Source: Thiobacillus sp. UBA6918 (GTDB lineage Bacteria; Pseudomonadota; Gammaproteobacteria; Burkholderiales; Thiobacillaceae). Taken from it: 9,526 nucleotides of DNA. This document shows, in pieces, positions 1 through 7,506 of the stretch. The position numbers and the translations under genes were made by a program. The DNA lies in contig DKAU01000107.1 in the NCBI GenBank assembly GCA_002450925.1, forward strand, positions 9,297-18,822, read 5' to 3'. The notes beneath the pieces are model-generated. The model searched no databases. It saw nothing but the letters and a program-made list of their open reading frames with translations, and was not told the DNA's origin. Numbering within the stretch: the stretch's first letter is position 1; each line of letters opens with the position of its first letter.

Positions 1-629
1 CCAAGGTGCAGTCGGCCCTGCTGGAAGCCATGCAGGAGAGGCAGATTACGGTGGGTGGCGAGACACGCAGCCTTCCTGAATTGTTCATGGTCATGGCCAC
101 TCAGAACCCCATTGAGCAGGCCGGCACTTATCCCTTGCCCGAAGCCCAACTCGATCGTTTCCTGCTTCATGTAACCCTCGATTATCCAGCCGAAGAAGAA
201 GAGCTGGAAATCATGCGACGTGATCGCGCGCTCCACCTCAGTGACGGACGGGCGCATCTTGATACCGTGCTTGGTGTTGATGCGGTGCTGGCTGCGCGTA
301 ATGAGGTTGGCAAGGTTCATTTGGCCGAAAAGGTAGAGGCCTACATCGTGGCGCTGGTGCGTGCCACGCGTGACCCCGGCAAACTGCGACCCGAATGGAT
401 TGATGCAGTGGAAGTCGGTGCCAGCCCGCGCGCATCGCTCGCCCTGGCGCATGCTTCGACGGCGCTGGCCTACCTGCGCGGCCGCGATTTCGTGACGCCA
501 GACGACGTGCGTGAAATTGCGCCGGATGTCCTGCGACATCGCATTATCCTCAGTCTTGACGCACGCCTGAAAAAGCTTGGCTGCGATGAATTGGTCGCAG
601 GCTTGATCGAGGCCGTACCGGCACCGTGA
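1..629 (+). CDS. MoxR-family AAA+ ATPase, C-terminal part (5' end outside window)
   Basis: MoxR ATPases are cytoplasmic AAA+ proteins that use ATP to act, chaperone-like, on VWA-domain partners, here presumably the products of the downstream genes. The reading frame is open from the first full codon at position 3, and the GTG at position 6 is an internal valine, not a start. Visible from there are the helix VQSALLEAMQERQ, the sensor 1 segment ATQNPIEQAGTYPLPEA with its Asn, then QLDRFLL with the putative arginine finger, and the C-terminal lid with GASPRAS (sensor 2 Arg) and the tail TPDDVREIAPDVLRHRI. Walker A and B lie upstream of the window. About 208 residues are seen against a usual 310-330, so roughly the first third is missing. 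The stop overlaps the GTG start of the next gene by 4 bases. Family assignment is secure; the client is unknown. Confidence 0.95.
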   Translation, partial: KVQSALLEAMQERQITVGGETRSLPELFMVMATQNPIEQAGTYPLPEAQLDRFLLHVTLDYPAEEEELEIMRRDRALHLSDGRAHLDTVLGVDAVLAARNEVGKVHLAEKVEAYIVALVRATRDPGKLRPEWIDAVEVGASPRASLALAHASTALAYLRGRDFVTPDDVREIAPDVLRHRIILSLDARLKKLGCDELVAGLIEAVPAP

Positions 630-1597
630 TCGCCGCACTCGAAAAAATCCGTTTCCGATTACGCCTAAGCCATGACAGTCTGAGCGGGTCACCTGTCAAT
701 GCACCTCTGCTCGGCGCAGATGAACTTGCCGGGCTGGCGGTGCAGGCAATGCGACTGGCACGTCAGCCTGCACGTCGCGAAGTGCATGATCATCATGCCG
801 GTGACTGGCCCTCGACCTGGCTGGGGCGAGGATTGGATTTCGAGGAAGCTCGCCCCTACGCGCCCGGAGACGACATCCGCGACATGGATTGGCGCACGAC
901 TGCACGGCTAGGCGAACCATTCATCAAAACTTATCGCGAGGAGCGGCAGCCGGCGTTGCATGTGGCAGTTGATCGCGGGCCGTCCATGCGCTTTGGGACA
1001 CGGCGTTATCTGAAAGCAGCGCAGGCTGCTCGCGTTGCTGCTTTACTTGCTTTTTCTGCTTCCGAGCGAAATATCGCCGTAGGTGCAACCCTGTGGGATG
1101 TTGATGATCTGACCCTGCCGCCGCGCCATGGCAGGAATGGCATTCTCGAACTGCTGCATGCCGCCGCCGCACCCTGTCCGCCACTGCCGGCAGAAATGGC
1201 CGAAGCCATTCACGAAGTTGACCGGTTGCATCGTCTGGCAGCAGAGCTTCCACGCGGTACCAGATTGCTGCTCATAAGTGATTTCGTATGGGTAACTTCT
1301 GAGCACGAAATGGCACTTGCACATCTGGCCGAACGTACCGATCTTCTGGCTGTACGCATCAGCGATCCGGCCGAACGTGAGTTGCCGGACGTGGGTCTGG
1401 CGCGTTTTCAGGACATGAGTAGCAGCGATGTCCGCTGGCTGGATACCGGAACTGTCGCTGCGAGAGCCGCTCATGCGTCCGATTTTGCAAAACACCGCGC
1501 AGAGATTGATGCCATCCTGGGCCGAGCGGGTGTGCATTGTCTGGATATCGGCAGTGAAGTGGATGATCTAACCAAACACCTGCAAGCTTATGCCTGA
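626..1597 (+). CDS. DUF58-family protein (VWA-like fold)
   Basis: This 323-residue protein belongs to the DUF58 family, which is nearly always encoded next to MoxR and is thought to be its direct partner. The family signature is clear: GRGLDF at 67-72, YAPGDDIRDMDWR at 78-90, then ARLGEPFIKTYREER. A VWA-like domain follows, with VDRGPSM at 115-121 and LLLISDF at 214-220 (Asp219). The first metal-site motif reads D-x-G-x-S rather than D-x-S-x-S, so metal binding may be weak or lost. No membrane helix is evident, so the product is probably cytoplasmic. The start chosen is GTG at 626, within the upstream stop (GTGA). A GAGG lies 13 bases upstream, farther than usual, so translational coupling probably matters. 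No other plausible start appears before the conserved region. The gene overlaps the next by 8 bases. Confidence 0.93.
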   Translation: MIAALEKIRFRLRLSHDSLSGSPVNAPLLGADELAGLAVQAMRLARQPARREVHDHHAGDWPSTWLGRGLDFEEARPYAPGDDIRDMDWRTTARLGEPFIKTYREERQPALHVAVDRGPSMRFGTRRYLKAAQAARVAALLAFSASERNIAVGATLWDVDDLTLPPRHGRNGILELLHAAAAPCPPLPAEMAEAIHEVDRLHRLAAELPRGTRLLLISDFVWVTSEHEMALAHLAERTDLLAVRISDPAERELPDVGLARFQDMSSSDVRWLDTGTVAARAAHASDFAKHRAEIDAILGRAGVHCLDIGSEVDDLTKHLQAYA

Positions 1598-1955
1598 TCC
1601 ACAGAAGGATATTGCGCCGATCATCGAGCCGGTTGCGCCCCCAATGCCTGAGGCGTCACCGAACCATGTTCTGCCTCCACTGATTGGTCTTGGCTGTTTG
1701 CTGCTCATTGCCATTCTGGCATGGCATTGGCGCAAGCGTGCGCCATTAAGGTCCCTTCGCCGGTTGATGCGTGAGCCTGATCCTGTTGATGCGGCACATG
1801 CGTTGGCAGTCCTGATCAGAAAGCAGCGCATTTCCCCTCCTGCAGCCTGGCAAACCGAACTTGAACGCCTGCGCTTCGGCCCGTCGTTCGATGGCGCCGC
1901 TGACTCTTTGACGCGACTGTGCAGGCAAGCTGAAACATTTCTGAAGGCGCGTTGA
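1590..1955 (+). CDS. DUF4381-type small single-pass membrane protein
   Basis: This 121-residue protein has a proline-rich N-terminus, one hydrophobic helix at about residues 28-46 (LPPLIGLGCLLLIAILAWHW), a basic stretch RKRAPLRSLRR just after it, and a mostly helical C-terminal domain. The charge pattern suggests that the C-terminal domain is cytoplasmic. Size, layout and position between a DUF58 gene and a VWA gene match DUF4381 proteins of MoxR/VWA operons. The assignment rests mainly on context and topology because the sequence has few fixed residues. The ATG start lies 8 bases inside the upstream gene, and no strong ribosome binding site is visible, so expression probably depends on translation of the DUF58 gene. 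The role is unknown; it may anchor or organise the VWA partners at the inner membrane. Confidence 0.8.
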   Translation: MPDPQKDIAPIIEPVAPPMPEASPNHVLPPLIGLGCLLLIAILAWHWRKRAPLRSLRRLMREPDPVDAAHALAVLIRKQRISPPAAWQTELERLRFGPSFDGAADSLTRLCRQAETFLKAR

Positions 1956-2914
1956 TGGAATTTGCCCAGCCGCTTTTTCTGTTATTGCTGCCACTTCCGC
2001 TGTTATGGGCTTTCTTTACATGGAAACGTGGAGCACAGGGAGAGGCTGGCGCCTGGCTTTTGCGTCACCCACATCTGGCGGGCGGCAGTGTCGCGCCGCC
2101 CAGTCCCTTCCTTCCGATGGTGTTGCATACCCTGGCTTTTTTGTTGTTGGCAGTAGCGCTCGCCCAGCCTCGTCAGATTGGCGCCTTGATCAAGCCGCCG
2201 CCGGAAGGGCGCGACATCGCGCTGGTCATCGATACTTCGCTGACCATGAGCATTGATGACTTCACACTGAATAATCAGAAGGCCACGCGTCTCGCGGTAC
2301 TTAAGGAAGTTTTGGGACGCTTCATCAAGGCGCGCACGGCTGATCGATTCGCCATTCTGGTTTTTGGTTCTGAAGCTGCGCTGCTCACACCACCTACGTT
2401 CGATCACGAACAGGTTCTGTCACAACTCAACCGGATGCAGGTTGGCATGGCAGGTGACAACACCGCACTCGGAGATGCACTGGGGCTGGCCATCAAGCAC
2501 CTTCAGCATCAAACACTCAGGCCGGCCATCATTCTGGTGAGCGACGGTGAACCATCGAATACAGGTGACATGACGCCTGCAGAATCAGTTGCCGTTGCGC
2601 GCCAGCTTGGCGTCGCCATCCATACCCTTCAGATTGGGAGCAATCTCTTTGCTGCAGGCCGTGTGCCGGTACAGGAAAAAGACCCACAGCCCGAGCTTGT
2701 GGATATCGCGCGTATTACGGATGGGCAGCACTGGTTTGTACGAAGCACAGATGATGCGGAAAAGGTAGTAAAGGACATCGACAGACTGGAAAAAACTTTG
2801 TCACGTCCGGCCAGAAACCGCGAAGTGCGCGAATGGTACTGGCTGCCCTTGAGCGCGGGAGTGATACTAATGTTGCTGGCGCGCGCAATGCTAATTCGCA
2901 GGCAGGGGGCGTGA
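1955..2914 (+). CDS. Membrane-anchored VWA-domain protein, BatA-like
   Basis: This 319-residue protein is built like BatA proteins: hydrophobic helices near residues 6-22 and 55-71, a VWA domain from about 87 to 275, and a closing helix near 295-314. Metal-site residues are D93-T-S95-L-T97 (Thr in place of the usual second Ser), T170 in DNTALGDAL and D197 in LVSDGE. The VWA domain lies between the second and third helices. The ATG at 1955 was chosen over a TTG at 1952 because it forms a TGATG junction with the upstream stop and has AAGG 7 bases before it. The next gene starts two bases after the stop. In MoxR/VWA loci such proteins are thought to form an inner-membrane complex with BatB-type partners under control of the MoxR ATPase. 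The biological role in this organism cannot be read from the sequence. Confidence 0.92.
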   Translation: MEFAQPLFLLLLPLPLLWAFFTWKRGAQGEAGAWLLRHPHLAGGSVAPPSPFLPMVLHTLAFLLLAVALAQPRQIGALIKPPPEGRDIALVIDTSLTMSIDDFTLNNQKATRLAVLKEVLGRFIKARTADRFAILVFGSEAALLTPPTFDHEQVLSQLNRMQVGMAGDNTALGDALGLAIKHLQHQTLRPAIILVSDGEPSNTGDMTPAESVAVARQLGVAIHTLQIGSNLFAAGRVPVQEKDPQPELVDIARITDGQHWFVRSTDDAEKVVKDIDRLEKTLSRPARNREVREWYWLPLSAGVILMLLARAMLIRRQGA

Positions 2915-2916
2915 TA

Positions 2917-4668
2917 ATGAATTTCGCGCAACTTGACTGGGCAACCCCATGGGGTGCGCTGGTGTTATTGATACCGCTTGTGCTGGCAGTAATGGCCCAT
3001 CTGCGACGCGCAAAACTCGCGGCATGGGCAGACCCCCATCTATTTCCCTGGGCGGTGGCGGCAATTGGCAAGGGCGAGCCACGCAATGTGCGTCGCGTAG
3101 CCGACTGGCTGGCCTGGGTGTTGCTGGCGCTTGCCGCAGCAGGTCCGCGTCTTCCCCTCATGGAGATGGCCAATGAAAACGTCGGGCCGCAGCGTCATTT
3201 AATGAGTGTGCTGGTCGCCTTGGACGTGTCAGCTTCCATGTCGGCAACGGATATCGCGCCTGACCGCCTGACACGTGCCCGTCTGGAGTTGTCTGATTTC
3301 ATTTCTCGCCTCAAGGGGGAACGCATCGGTCTTGCTCTCTATTCTGGCGAGGCTGGTTTGCTGCTTCCGCCTACCAATGACGCGAAATTGTTCAAGCGAG
3401 CGCTGGACCAGGCCGGGACAGATTTGATTGAAGCCCAGGGCAGCAATGTTGCCGCAGTGCTTGGATTGGCGGAAAAAGTTTTGACTACCGAAAAAGCTCG
3501 CAGCCGCGCTGTCCTGCTTGTTACAGATGCAGAAGACGACAGCATTGGCGGTGCAGCAGGAGAGGCTGCTCGCAAGGCAGCAGAAAAACTCAAGGCCAAG
3601 GGAATACCGGTGTTTGTGCTTGTTGTGGCGGGCAGGACCGGTGCACCCATTCCGCTCACTGATGGCGGCTTTATCGAACACGATGGAGCACAGGTGGTAA
3701 GCCGTCCGGCATTCGATGCCTACGCGGAACTGGCGCGCATGACAGGGGGAACCTTGAGCGAGGTTGCCGATGGAGACAAGGATTGGCTGCGTCTATATGA
3801 CAACAGCATTGCGAATCTTCCCGGTGATCCAGTTGCGGCAGACGAGATCCGCGCCTGGCGTGCCCTTTACACCTGGCCGTTGTTTGCATCCCTGCTGCTG
3901 TTTCTGGTTGCCTGGCTTCCGCGTGCCGCTGCATCTTCAGCAGCCATCATGCTGGTGCTCATGATGGCGCCGCCGAAGGACTCATTTGCTTCTGAAGCAG
4001 AACAGGCTGCCTGGCATGCGTATAGTGGCGGACGATTCAATGATGCGATTCAAGGCTATGAGAAAGCCGGTGGGTTTGAAGGCCAGATGGGCGCAGGCGC
4101 GTCAGAATGGAAACTCAAAAACTATCCTGCTGCACTCAGACACTATGGAGCAGCGCTGCTTTTGGCGCATAACGAGGCACAGCGCACCGATGCCCTATAC
4201 AACCTTGGCAATGCACACTTTGCGCTTACGCACTGGCAGATTGCTGCGGAAGCATATCGAGCCGTACTGCAGGTGCGTCCAAATGATGAGCGCGCCAAAA
4301 CCAACCTGACCGTGACGGAACGACAGCTTGCCAGGTTGCGCACTGAAAAGCCAATTAAAACCGACTTGCGCGGGAGGCGGGGAAGCATAGCTGAGGGCGA
4401 AGTTAATGTGGATTGGGACAAGGAACTTGCCATGCCGGAATCCGAATCTTCCGAACAGGCTGTGCTGGTGGAAGAGGCGAAGGCTGCCGTGGGAGCAAAG
4501 CATGCAGGAGGAACTACTGAGCGATTTTTCTCACCCGATTCGCGCCACCTGCAATCCGGGCTGCTCAAACTGGAAAGACTGCAGGAGCGTCCGCGAGCCA
4601 TGCTGAAAGGGCTGTTGAAACAGGATCGTGCTGGAGAGACGCAGGTGTTGGAGCTTCAGCCATGGTAA
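2917..4668 (+). CDS. VWA + TPR membrane protein (BatB-BatC fusion type)
   Basis: This 583-residue protein joins two modules that are separate (BatB and BatC) in some bacteria. Helices lie near residues 14-29 and 64-79, followed by a VWA domain with an intact first metal motif D103-V-S105-A-S107 and VTDAED (D204). Next come a helix at about 317-335 and a second hydrophobic stretch at about 343-352 ending in PPKDSFASEAEQ, which resembles the signal peptide of a stand-alone BatC. TPR-like helices fill about 362-475 (for example YNLGNAHFALTHWQIAAEAY), and a charged, probably flexible tail follows. The TPR part is predicted to be extracytoplasmic if both hydrophobic stretches cross the membrane, which is uncertain. 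The frame is open upstream to 2833, but ATG 2917 is preferred: AGGGGG lies 7 bases before it, and the following MNFAQLDWATPWG matches the expected N-terminus. The stop overlaps the next gene by 7 bases. Confidence 0.92.
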   Translation: MNFAQLDWATPWGALVLLIPLVLAVMAHLRRAKLAAWADPHLFPWAVAAIGKGEPRNVRRVADWLAWVLLALAAAGPRLPLMEMANENVGPQRHLMSVLVALDVSASMSATDIAPDRLTRARLELSDFISRLKGERIGLALYSGEAGLLLPPTNDAKLFKRALDQAGTDLIEAQGSNVAAVLGLAEKVLTTEKARSRAVLLVTDAEDDSIGGAAGEAARKAAEKLKAKGIPVFVLVVAGRTGAPIPLTDGGFIEHDGAQVVSRPAFDAYAELARMTGGTLSEVADGDKDWLRLYDNSIANLPGDPVAADEIRAWRALYTWPLFASLLLFLVAWLPRAAASSAAIMLVLMMAPPKDSFASEAEQAAWHAYSGGRFNDAIQGYEKAGGFEGQMGAGASEWKLKNYPAALRHYGAALLLAHNEAQRTDALYNLGNAHFALTHWQIAAEAYRAVLQVRPNDERAKTNLTVTERQLARLRTEKPIKTDLRGRRGSIAEGEVNVDWDKELAMPESESSEQAVLVEEAKAAVGAKHAGGTTERFFSPDSRHLQSGLLKLERLQERPRAMLKGLLKQDRAGETQVLELQPW

Positions 4669-6062
4669 AGCTTATAGGCCATCTGCTTATAGCCGTCACG
4701 CTACCTGTGTTCGCGTCACAGTCGTATCGAGTTGATCCATCAACGATTGCGCTGGGCGAGCCGGTGACACTGACGCTAACTTCAAAGCCCGGTTTTGTGG
4801 ACAAACTGGATCTTGCGCCCTTGGCCGAGAATTTCGAGATACATAGCCGTAATCAGGGGAGTGATGGCAAGGAGGAGTCCCTGGTACTCACTCTTTACCC
4901 CTTGCATGCTGGCCGTTTTTCTTTGCCCAATTTCGGGTTTCGCGGACGTCCGCCAACTTTGACTGTCAGTGAACAATCAGAGAATGTGCCAAAAGTGCGC
5001 TTTCATTTCGAGATAGAACCTCGGCAGTATCACATGAGGCAGTTTGTTCGCCTGACCCTGGAAGCCTGCGATGACGGCAGCCTTATGTGGCAGCGCCCGC
5101 AGCTGCCTACGCGGGTTGGCCTGTTTGTCCGTGAGTTGAATGAGGAGCAGGTCTATGTCGAACGAGATGGCGCATATTGCACCGCACACCGCTGGAACTG
5201 GTCAGTGATGATCGCCTCGGCCGGAGTCACACCTTTGAATTTGCCAATGATGGAGGCCAACAAGTTTGGCCAGCGACTGCGCTTTCCCCCGCCAGAGATA
5301 AAGTTTGATTCCTTGGAAATTCCATCCTGGCTTCCGGTTGACGTTGCAATCGGCAAGCCGGAAATATCTGCCCAGCCTGTTCCTGAAGAGTGGCCAATTG
5401 ACCGTCCACTGTCCTGGCGCATGGACGTTGTCGGTTGTTACAGTCCGGAGTCGCTGAAGAATCTGCTTCGGGTACAACTCATGAATCATCCTCAATTTGG
5501 ACGCTACGAGCCGGTGGTGAAGGAGTCCGGTTATGACAATGGCGTACCGCGCCATTCTGTCGTTCTGTATCCCGTGTTTCCAGAGAGCGGAGATGTGAAA
5601 TTGCCTGAGTTGGTTTTTCCCTGGTATGACGCCGAATCCGGGAAATTGCAGCAAGCCATATTGCCTGTTTCGAACGTGCTGATCTTTAACCCGACTACAC
5701 AGCGCCTGAAGACATGGCTTATGTGGCTTGGGATAGTGCTCGCTGTTTCTTCGGTTGCTTACATCCTTTGGGGCCAGCTTGGCTGGAGGCTTCGCCGACG
5801 GCGTGCGCTGGCTGGTCTTGAGCAAGTTTCAAGCGTGGATGAGTTGTCGTACAAGCTGTGTTCTTTCGGACTGGGCACGCGAAACATACCGGCCGCAACG
5901 CTGGGCGAATGGCTGAAATTTATGCAGCAAGAAACCCAAACCCAAGGTGTCGCGGAACTGGTTGGGCTTGTCGAGTCCGCCCGCTATGGACTCGCCGAGT
6001 ATGAGATGCGTGATCTTCTGCAGCAGGCCCGAACATGTCTTTCAAATGCCAAGCCTGTTTAA
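4662..6062 (+). CDS. BatD-like protein, signal peptide plus C-terminal membrane anchor
   Basis: This 466-residue protein closes the operon, the usual place for a BatD-like ('oxygen tolerance') protein. It has a signal peptide (MVKLIGHLLIAVTLPVFA, likely cut after residue 18). A long beta-rich region follows, with the opening pattern YRVDPSTIALGEPVTLTLTS typical of BatD beta-sandwich repeats. One membrane helix at about 351-371 is followed by a very basic stop-transfer segment (RLRRRRAL) and a cytoplasmic helical tail of about 90 residues. Most of the chain should therefore be periplasmic. The start ATG at 4662 overlaps the previous stop by 7 bases and has GGAG 8 bases upstream. The sequence is divergent, as is common for this family, so the call rests on architecture and context as much as on motifs. 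Its TAA overlaps the stop of the convergent transporter gene. Confidence 0.85.
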   Translation: MVKLIGHLLIAVTLPVFASQSYRVDPSTIALGEPVTLTLTSKPGFVDKLDLAPLAENFEIHSRNQGSDGKEESLVLTLYPLHAGRFSLPNFGFRGRPPTLTVSEQSENVPKVRFHFEIEPRQYHMRQFVRLTLEACDDGSLMWQRPQLPTRVGLFVRELNEEQVYVERDGAYCTAHRWNWSVMIASAGVTPLNLPMMEANKFGQRLRFPPPEIKFDSLEIPSWLPVDVAIGKPEISAQPVPEEWPIDRPLSWRMDVVGCYSPESLKNLLRVQLMNHPQFGRYEPVVKESGYDNGVPRHSVVLYPVFPESGDVKLPELVFPWYDAESGKLQQAILPVSNVLIFNPTTQRLKTWLMWLGIVLAVSSVAYILWGQLGWRLRRRRALAGLEQVSSVDELSYKLCSFGLGTRNIPAATLGEWLKFMQQETQTQGVAELVGLVESARYGLAEYEMRDLLQQARTCLSNAKPV

Positions 6063-7357
6063 GGTGAAGGACTTTCCTCAGCCATTTTGAGCGCCAGTGA
6101 TTCGTGGTGTTTGTGCTGGCGATGAAGAAACGGCACCAGCAGGAAGCACAGTGAAAGCGACCCGGCGGCAACCAGCAGCAGCGGTGCGAATTCATGATTG
6201 AAGGCGCGTTCATACAAGTGCGAGCCAATCACGGAAGAGAACTGTTCGGTCCCGTTGTAAATGGACATCATCACGGCAAAGGTAAAACCTTCTGCACGCG
6301 GCGGGCAGGCGCGCGCTGCGACCGAGAAGATCATCAGCGAACCGATCTGGTTGAGCATGCCAACGCTGACATTAAGTGGTGCGGCGATGGTTTGTGCATA
6401 AGAGCTGGGCTGGGCCAGCAGAAGGTAGGCCAGCACAGCGCAAACGGCTGCACTAATGGCGACATTGGCCTGCATGGCAACAGACTTCTTGGACAGTATG
6501 TGGCCGAATATCCACGCGCCGACAACTCCGCCTACAGCGGTGAATGCAGAAAGCTGGCCGATGAACTGCTGTTCGAAATGCAGCTTGTCGACCATATGAA
6601 AATACAGTGGCGCACCAAAACCCGGGCTGAAACACCACAACACGAGAAACAACGCAGCCAGTTGCAGCCGTGGTGAGCGAATCGCCTCCCACATGCCTTG
6701 GGTGGTTTCCTTCATTTGAACAAAATCCATCTGGCTGCGCTTTTCCTGAATCAGGAAATAACTGGCGGTAAGCAGGGCAATAGGCGCCAGCATGGTAATG
6801 GTTGCGGCGATGTGCAGTGCCGTGGCAGGTTTGAAGTTTGCTGCCAGAAAGCCGCCCACAAGCGCCGTCATGACAGACGCAATCTTGAACCAGAACCATT
6901 GTGTTCCCTGGAAGCGGGCGGTCATGCCGGTTTCGCTGCCTTTTTCCACCATAAGGGCATCCACAATGACATCCGAAGCGGCGGTGCCGAATGCAGTCAG
7001 CGTCAAGGCGCTGACCAGCGTGCCTGAGTCGGTCAGACCCGACAACCAGAGAAATCCGCTTGCGCCCAGCAGGTTGAGCGCCATGAGCCAGGTTTTTCTG
7101 CGGTATCCCAGCAAGGGGACATAGTCGCTGATCAGTCCATATAGAGGCTTGATCATCCAGGGCAGGGAAGCGATAGCGAGATATTCAGAGACTTCCGCCG
7201 TTGTAAGGCCCAGTTCCTGTTTAAGGTAGAAGTTCAGCGGCTGGCTGATCAAACCGCCCAGTTGGGCGAAGCTCTGGGCAAAATAGGCAAGGCCAAACAG
7301 AAAAACCATGCGCCGGACCATGTTCGGGTCGGTGGTGGCGGTGGACGGGTTGGCCAT
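6059..7357 (-). CDS. MFS transporter, folate/biopterin (BT1)-like
   Basis: This 432-residue polytopic membrane protein has about twelve hydrophobic segments. The block PWMIKPLYGLISDYVPLLGYRRKTWL (residues 66-90, the loop between helices 2 and 3) is the characteristic form of MFS motif A in the folate-biopterin (BT1/FBT) family. Bacterial members are mostly uncharacterised, so folate or pterin transport is only a family-level guess. The frame is open to an ATG at 7369, but the ATG at 7357 was chosen because GGAG lies 6 bases upstream of it, whereas the 7369 start has no ribosome binding site. The N-terminus then reads MANPSTATTDPNMVRR. The gene is divergent from the ECF sigma gene across about 150 bases and convergent with the BatD-like gene, sharing overlapping stops. 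Whether it belongs to the sigma factor's regulon cannot be told from here. Confidence 0.88.
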   Translation of the reverse strand: MANPSTATTDPNMVRRMVFLFGLAYFAQSFAQLGGLISQPLNFYLKQELGLTTAEVSEYLAIASLPWMIKPLYGLISDYVPLLGYRRKTWLMALNLLGASGFLWLSGLTDSGTLVSALTLTAFGTAASDVIVDALMVEKGSETGMTARFQGTQWFWFKIASVMTALVGGFLAANFKPATALHIAATITMLAPIALLTASYFLIQEKRSQMDFVQMKETTQGMWEAIRSPRLQLAALFLVLWCFSPGFGAPLYFHMVDKLHFEQQFIGQLSAFTAVGGVVGAWIFGHILSKKSVAMQANVAISAAVCAVLAYLLLAQPSSYAQTIAAPLNVSVGMLNQIGSLMIFSVAARACPPRAEGFTFAVMMSIYNGTEQFSSVIGSHLYERAFNHEFAPLLLVAAGSLSLCFLLVPFLHRQHKHHESLALKMAEESPSP

Positions 7358-7363
7358 CAGGGG

Positions 7364-7367
7364 CTCC
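7364..7367 (-). promoter_or_regulatory. Ribosome binding site deciding the MFS start
   Basis: Read on the minus strand, GGAG stands 6 bases before the ATG at 7357. The alternative ATG at 7369 has only a pyrimidine-rich stretch in front of it. This favours the shorter protein by four residues. Confidence 0.65.
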
Positions 7368-7392
7368 ATGGGGAAAGAATGGCTAAATCATA

Positions 7393-7419
7393 CCCTTCAA
7401 GCGCATACGGGGCGAAGGG
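7393..7419. repeat. Inverted repeat in the divergent control region
   Basis: CCCTTC (7393-7398) and GAAGGG (7414-7419) form 6-base arms around a 15-base spacer, between the divergent transporter and sigma genes. It could be an operator for a dimeric regulator, but the arms are short and chance is a fair explanation. Confidence 0.3.
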
Positions 7420-7454
7420 ATGCCCATTTAATGTGCATGAATTGCTAAACTTAT

Positions 7455-7481
7455 GGAATAAAGCGGCCAGTATTCCGTCTT
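7455..7481 (+). promoter_or_regulatory. Candidate ECF-type promoter of the sigma/anti-sigma pair
   Basis: GGAATA (7455-7460) and CGTCTT (7476-7481) are separated by 15 bases. This fits the general ECF promoter form: a GGAA-type -35, a short spacer and a CGTC-type -10. Transcription would begin near 7488-7490, giving a very short leader before the ribosome binding site at 7493. ECF genes often drive their own transcription, so this is a natural autoregulation site. The arms GGAATA and TATTCC (7471-7476) also form an inverted repeat across the spacer. The site was recognised by eye and has not been tested. Confidence 0.55.
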
Positions 7482-7492
7482 AAATAATATTC

Positions 7493-7499
7493 GGAGGAG
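7493..7499 (+). promoter_or_regulatory. Strong ribosome binding site for the ECF sigma gene
   Basis: GGAGGAG lies 7 bases before the ATG at 7507. It is the strongest Shine-Dalgarno sequence in the window and fixes the sigma factor start. Confidence 0.85.
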
Positions 7500-7506
7500 C
7501 AAAAGC

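Noticed and set aside
1043..1537. 164-codon open frame on the minus strand
   Set aside because: It is antisense to the well-supported DUF58 gene, with no start signal or motif.
2833..2916. Upstream extension of the VWA/TPR gene
   Set aside because: The extra 28 codons overlap the BatA-like gene; ATG 2917 has a good ribosome binding site and gives the expected N-terminus.
5202..5825. 207-codon open frame on the minus strand
   Set aside because: It lies wholly within the BatD-like gene on the opposite strand, and its product is not protein-like in composition; a shadow of the real gene.
7358..7369. ATG at 7369 as the transporter start
   Set aside because: It has no ribosome binding site, while the ATG at 7357 has GGAG 6 bases upstream.
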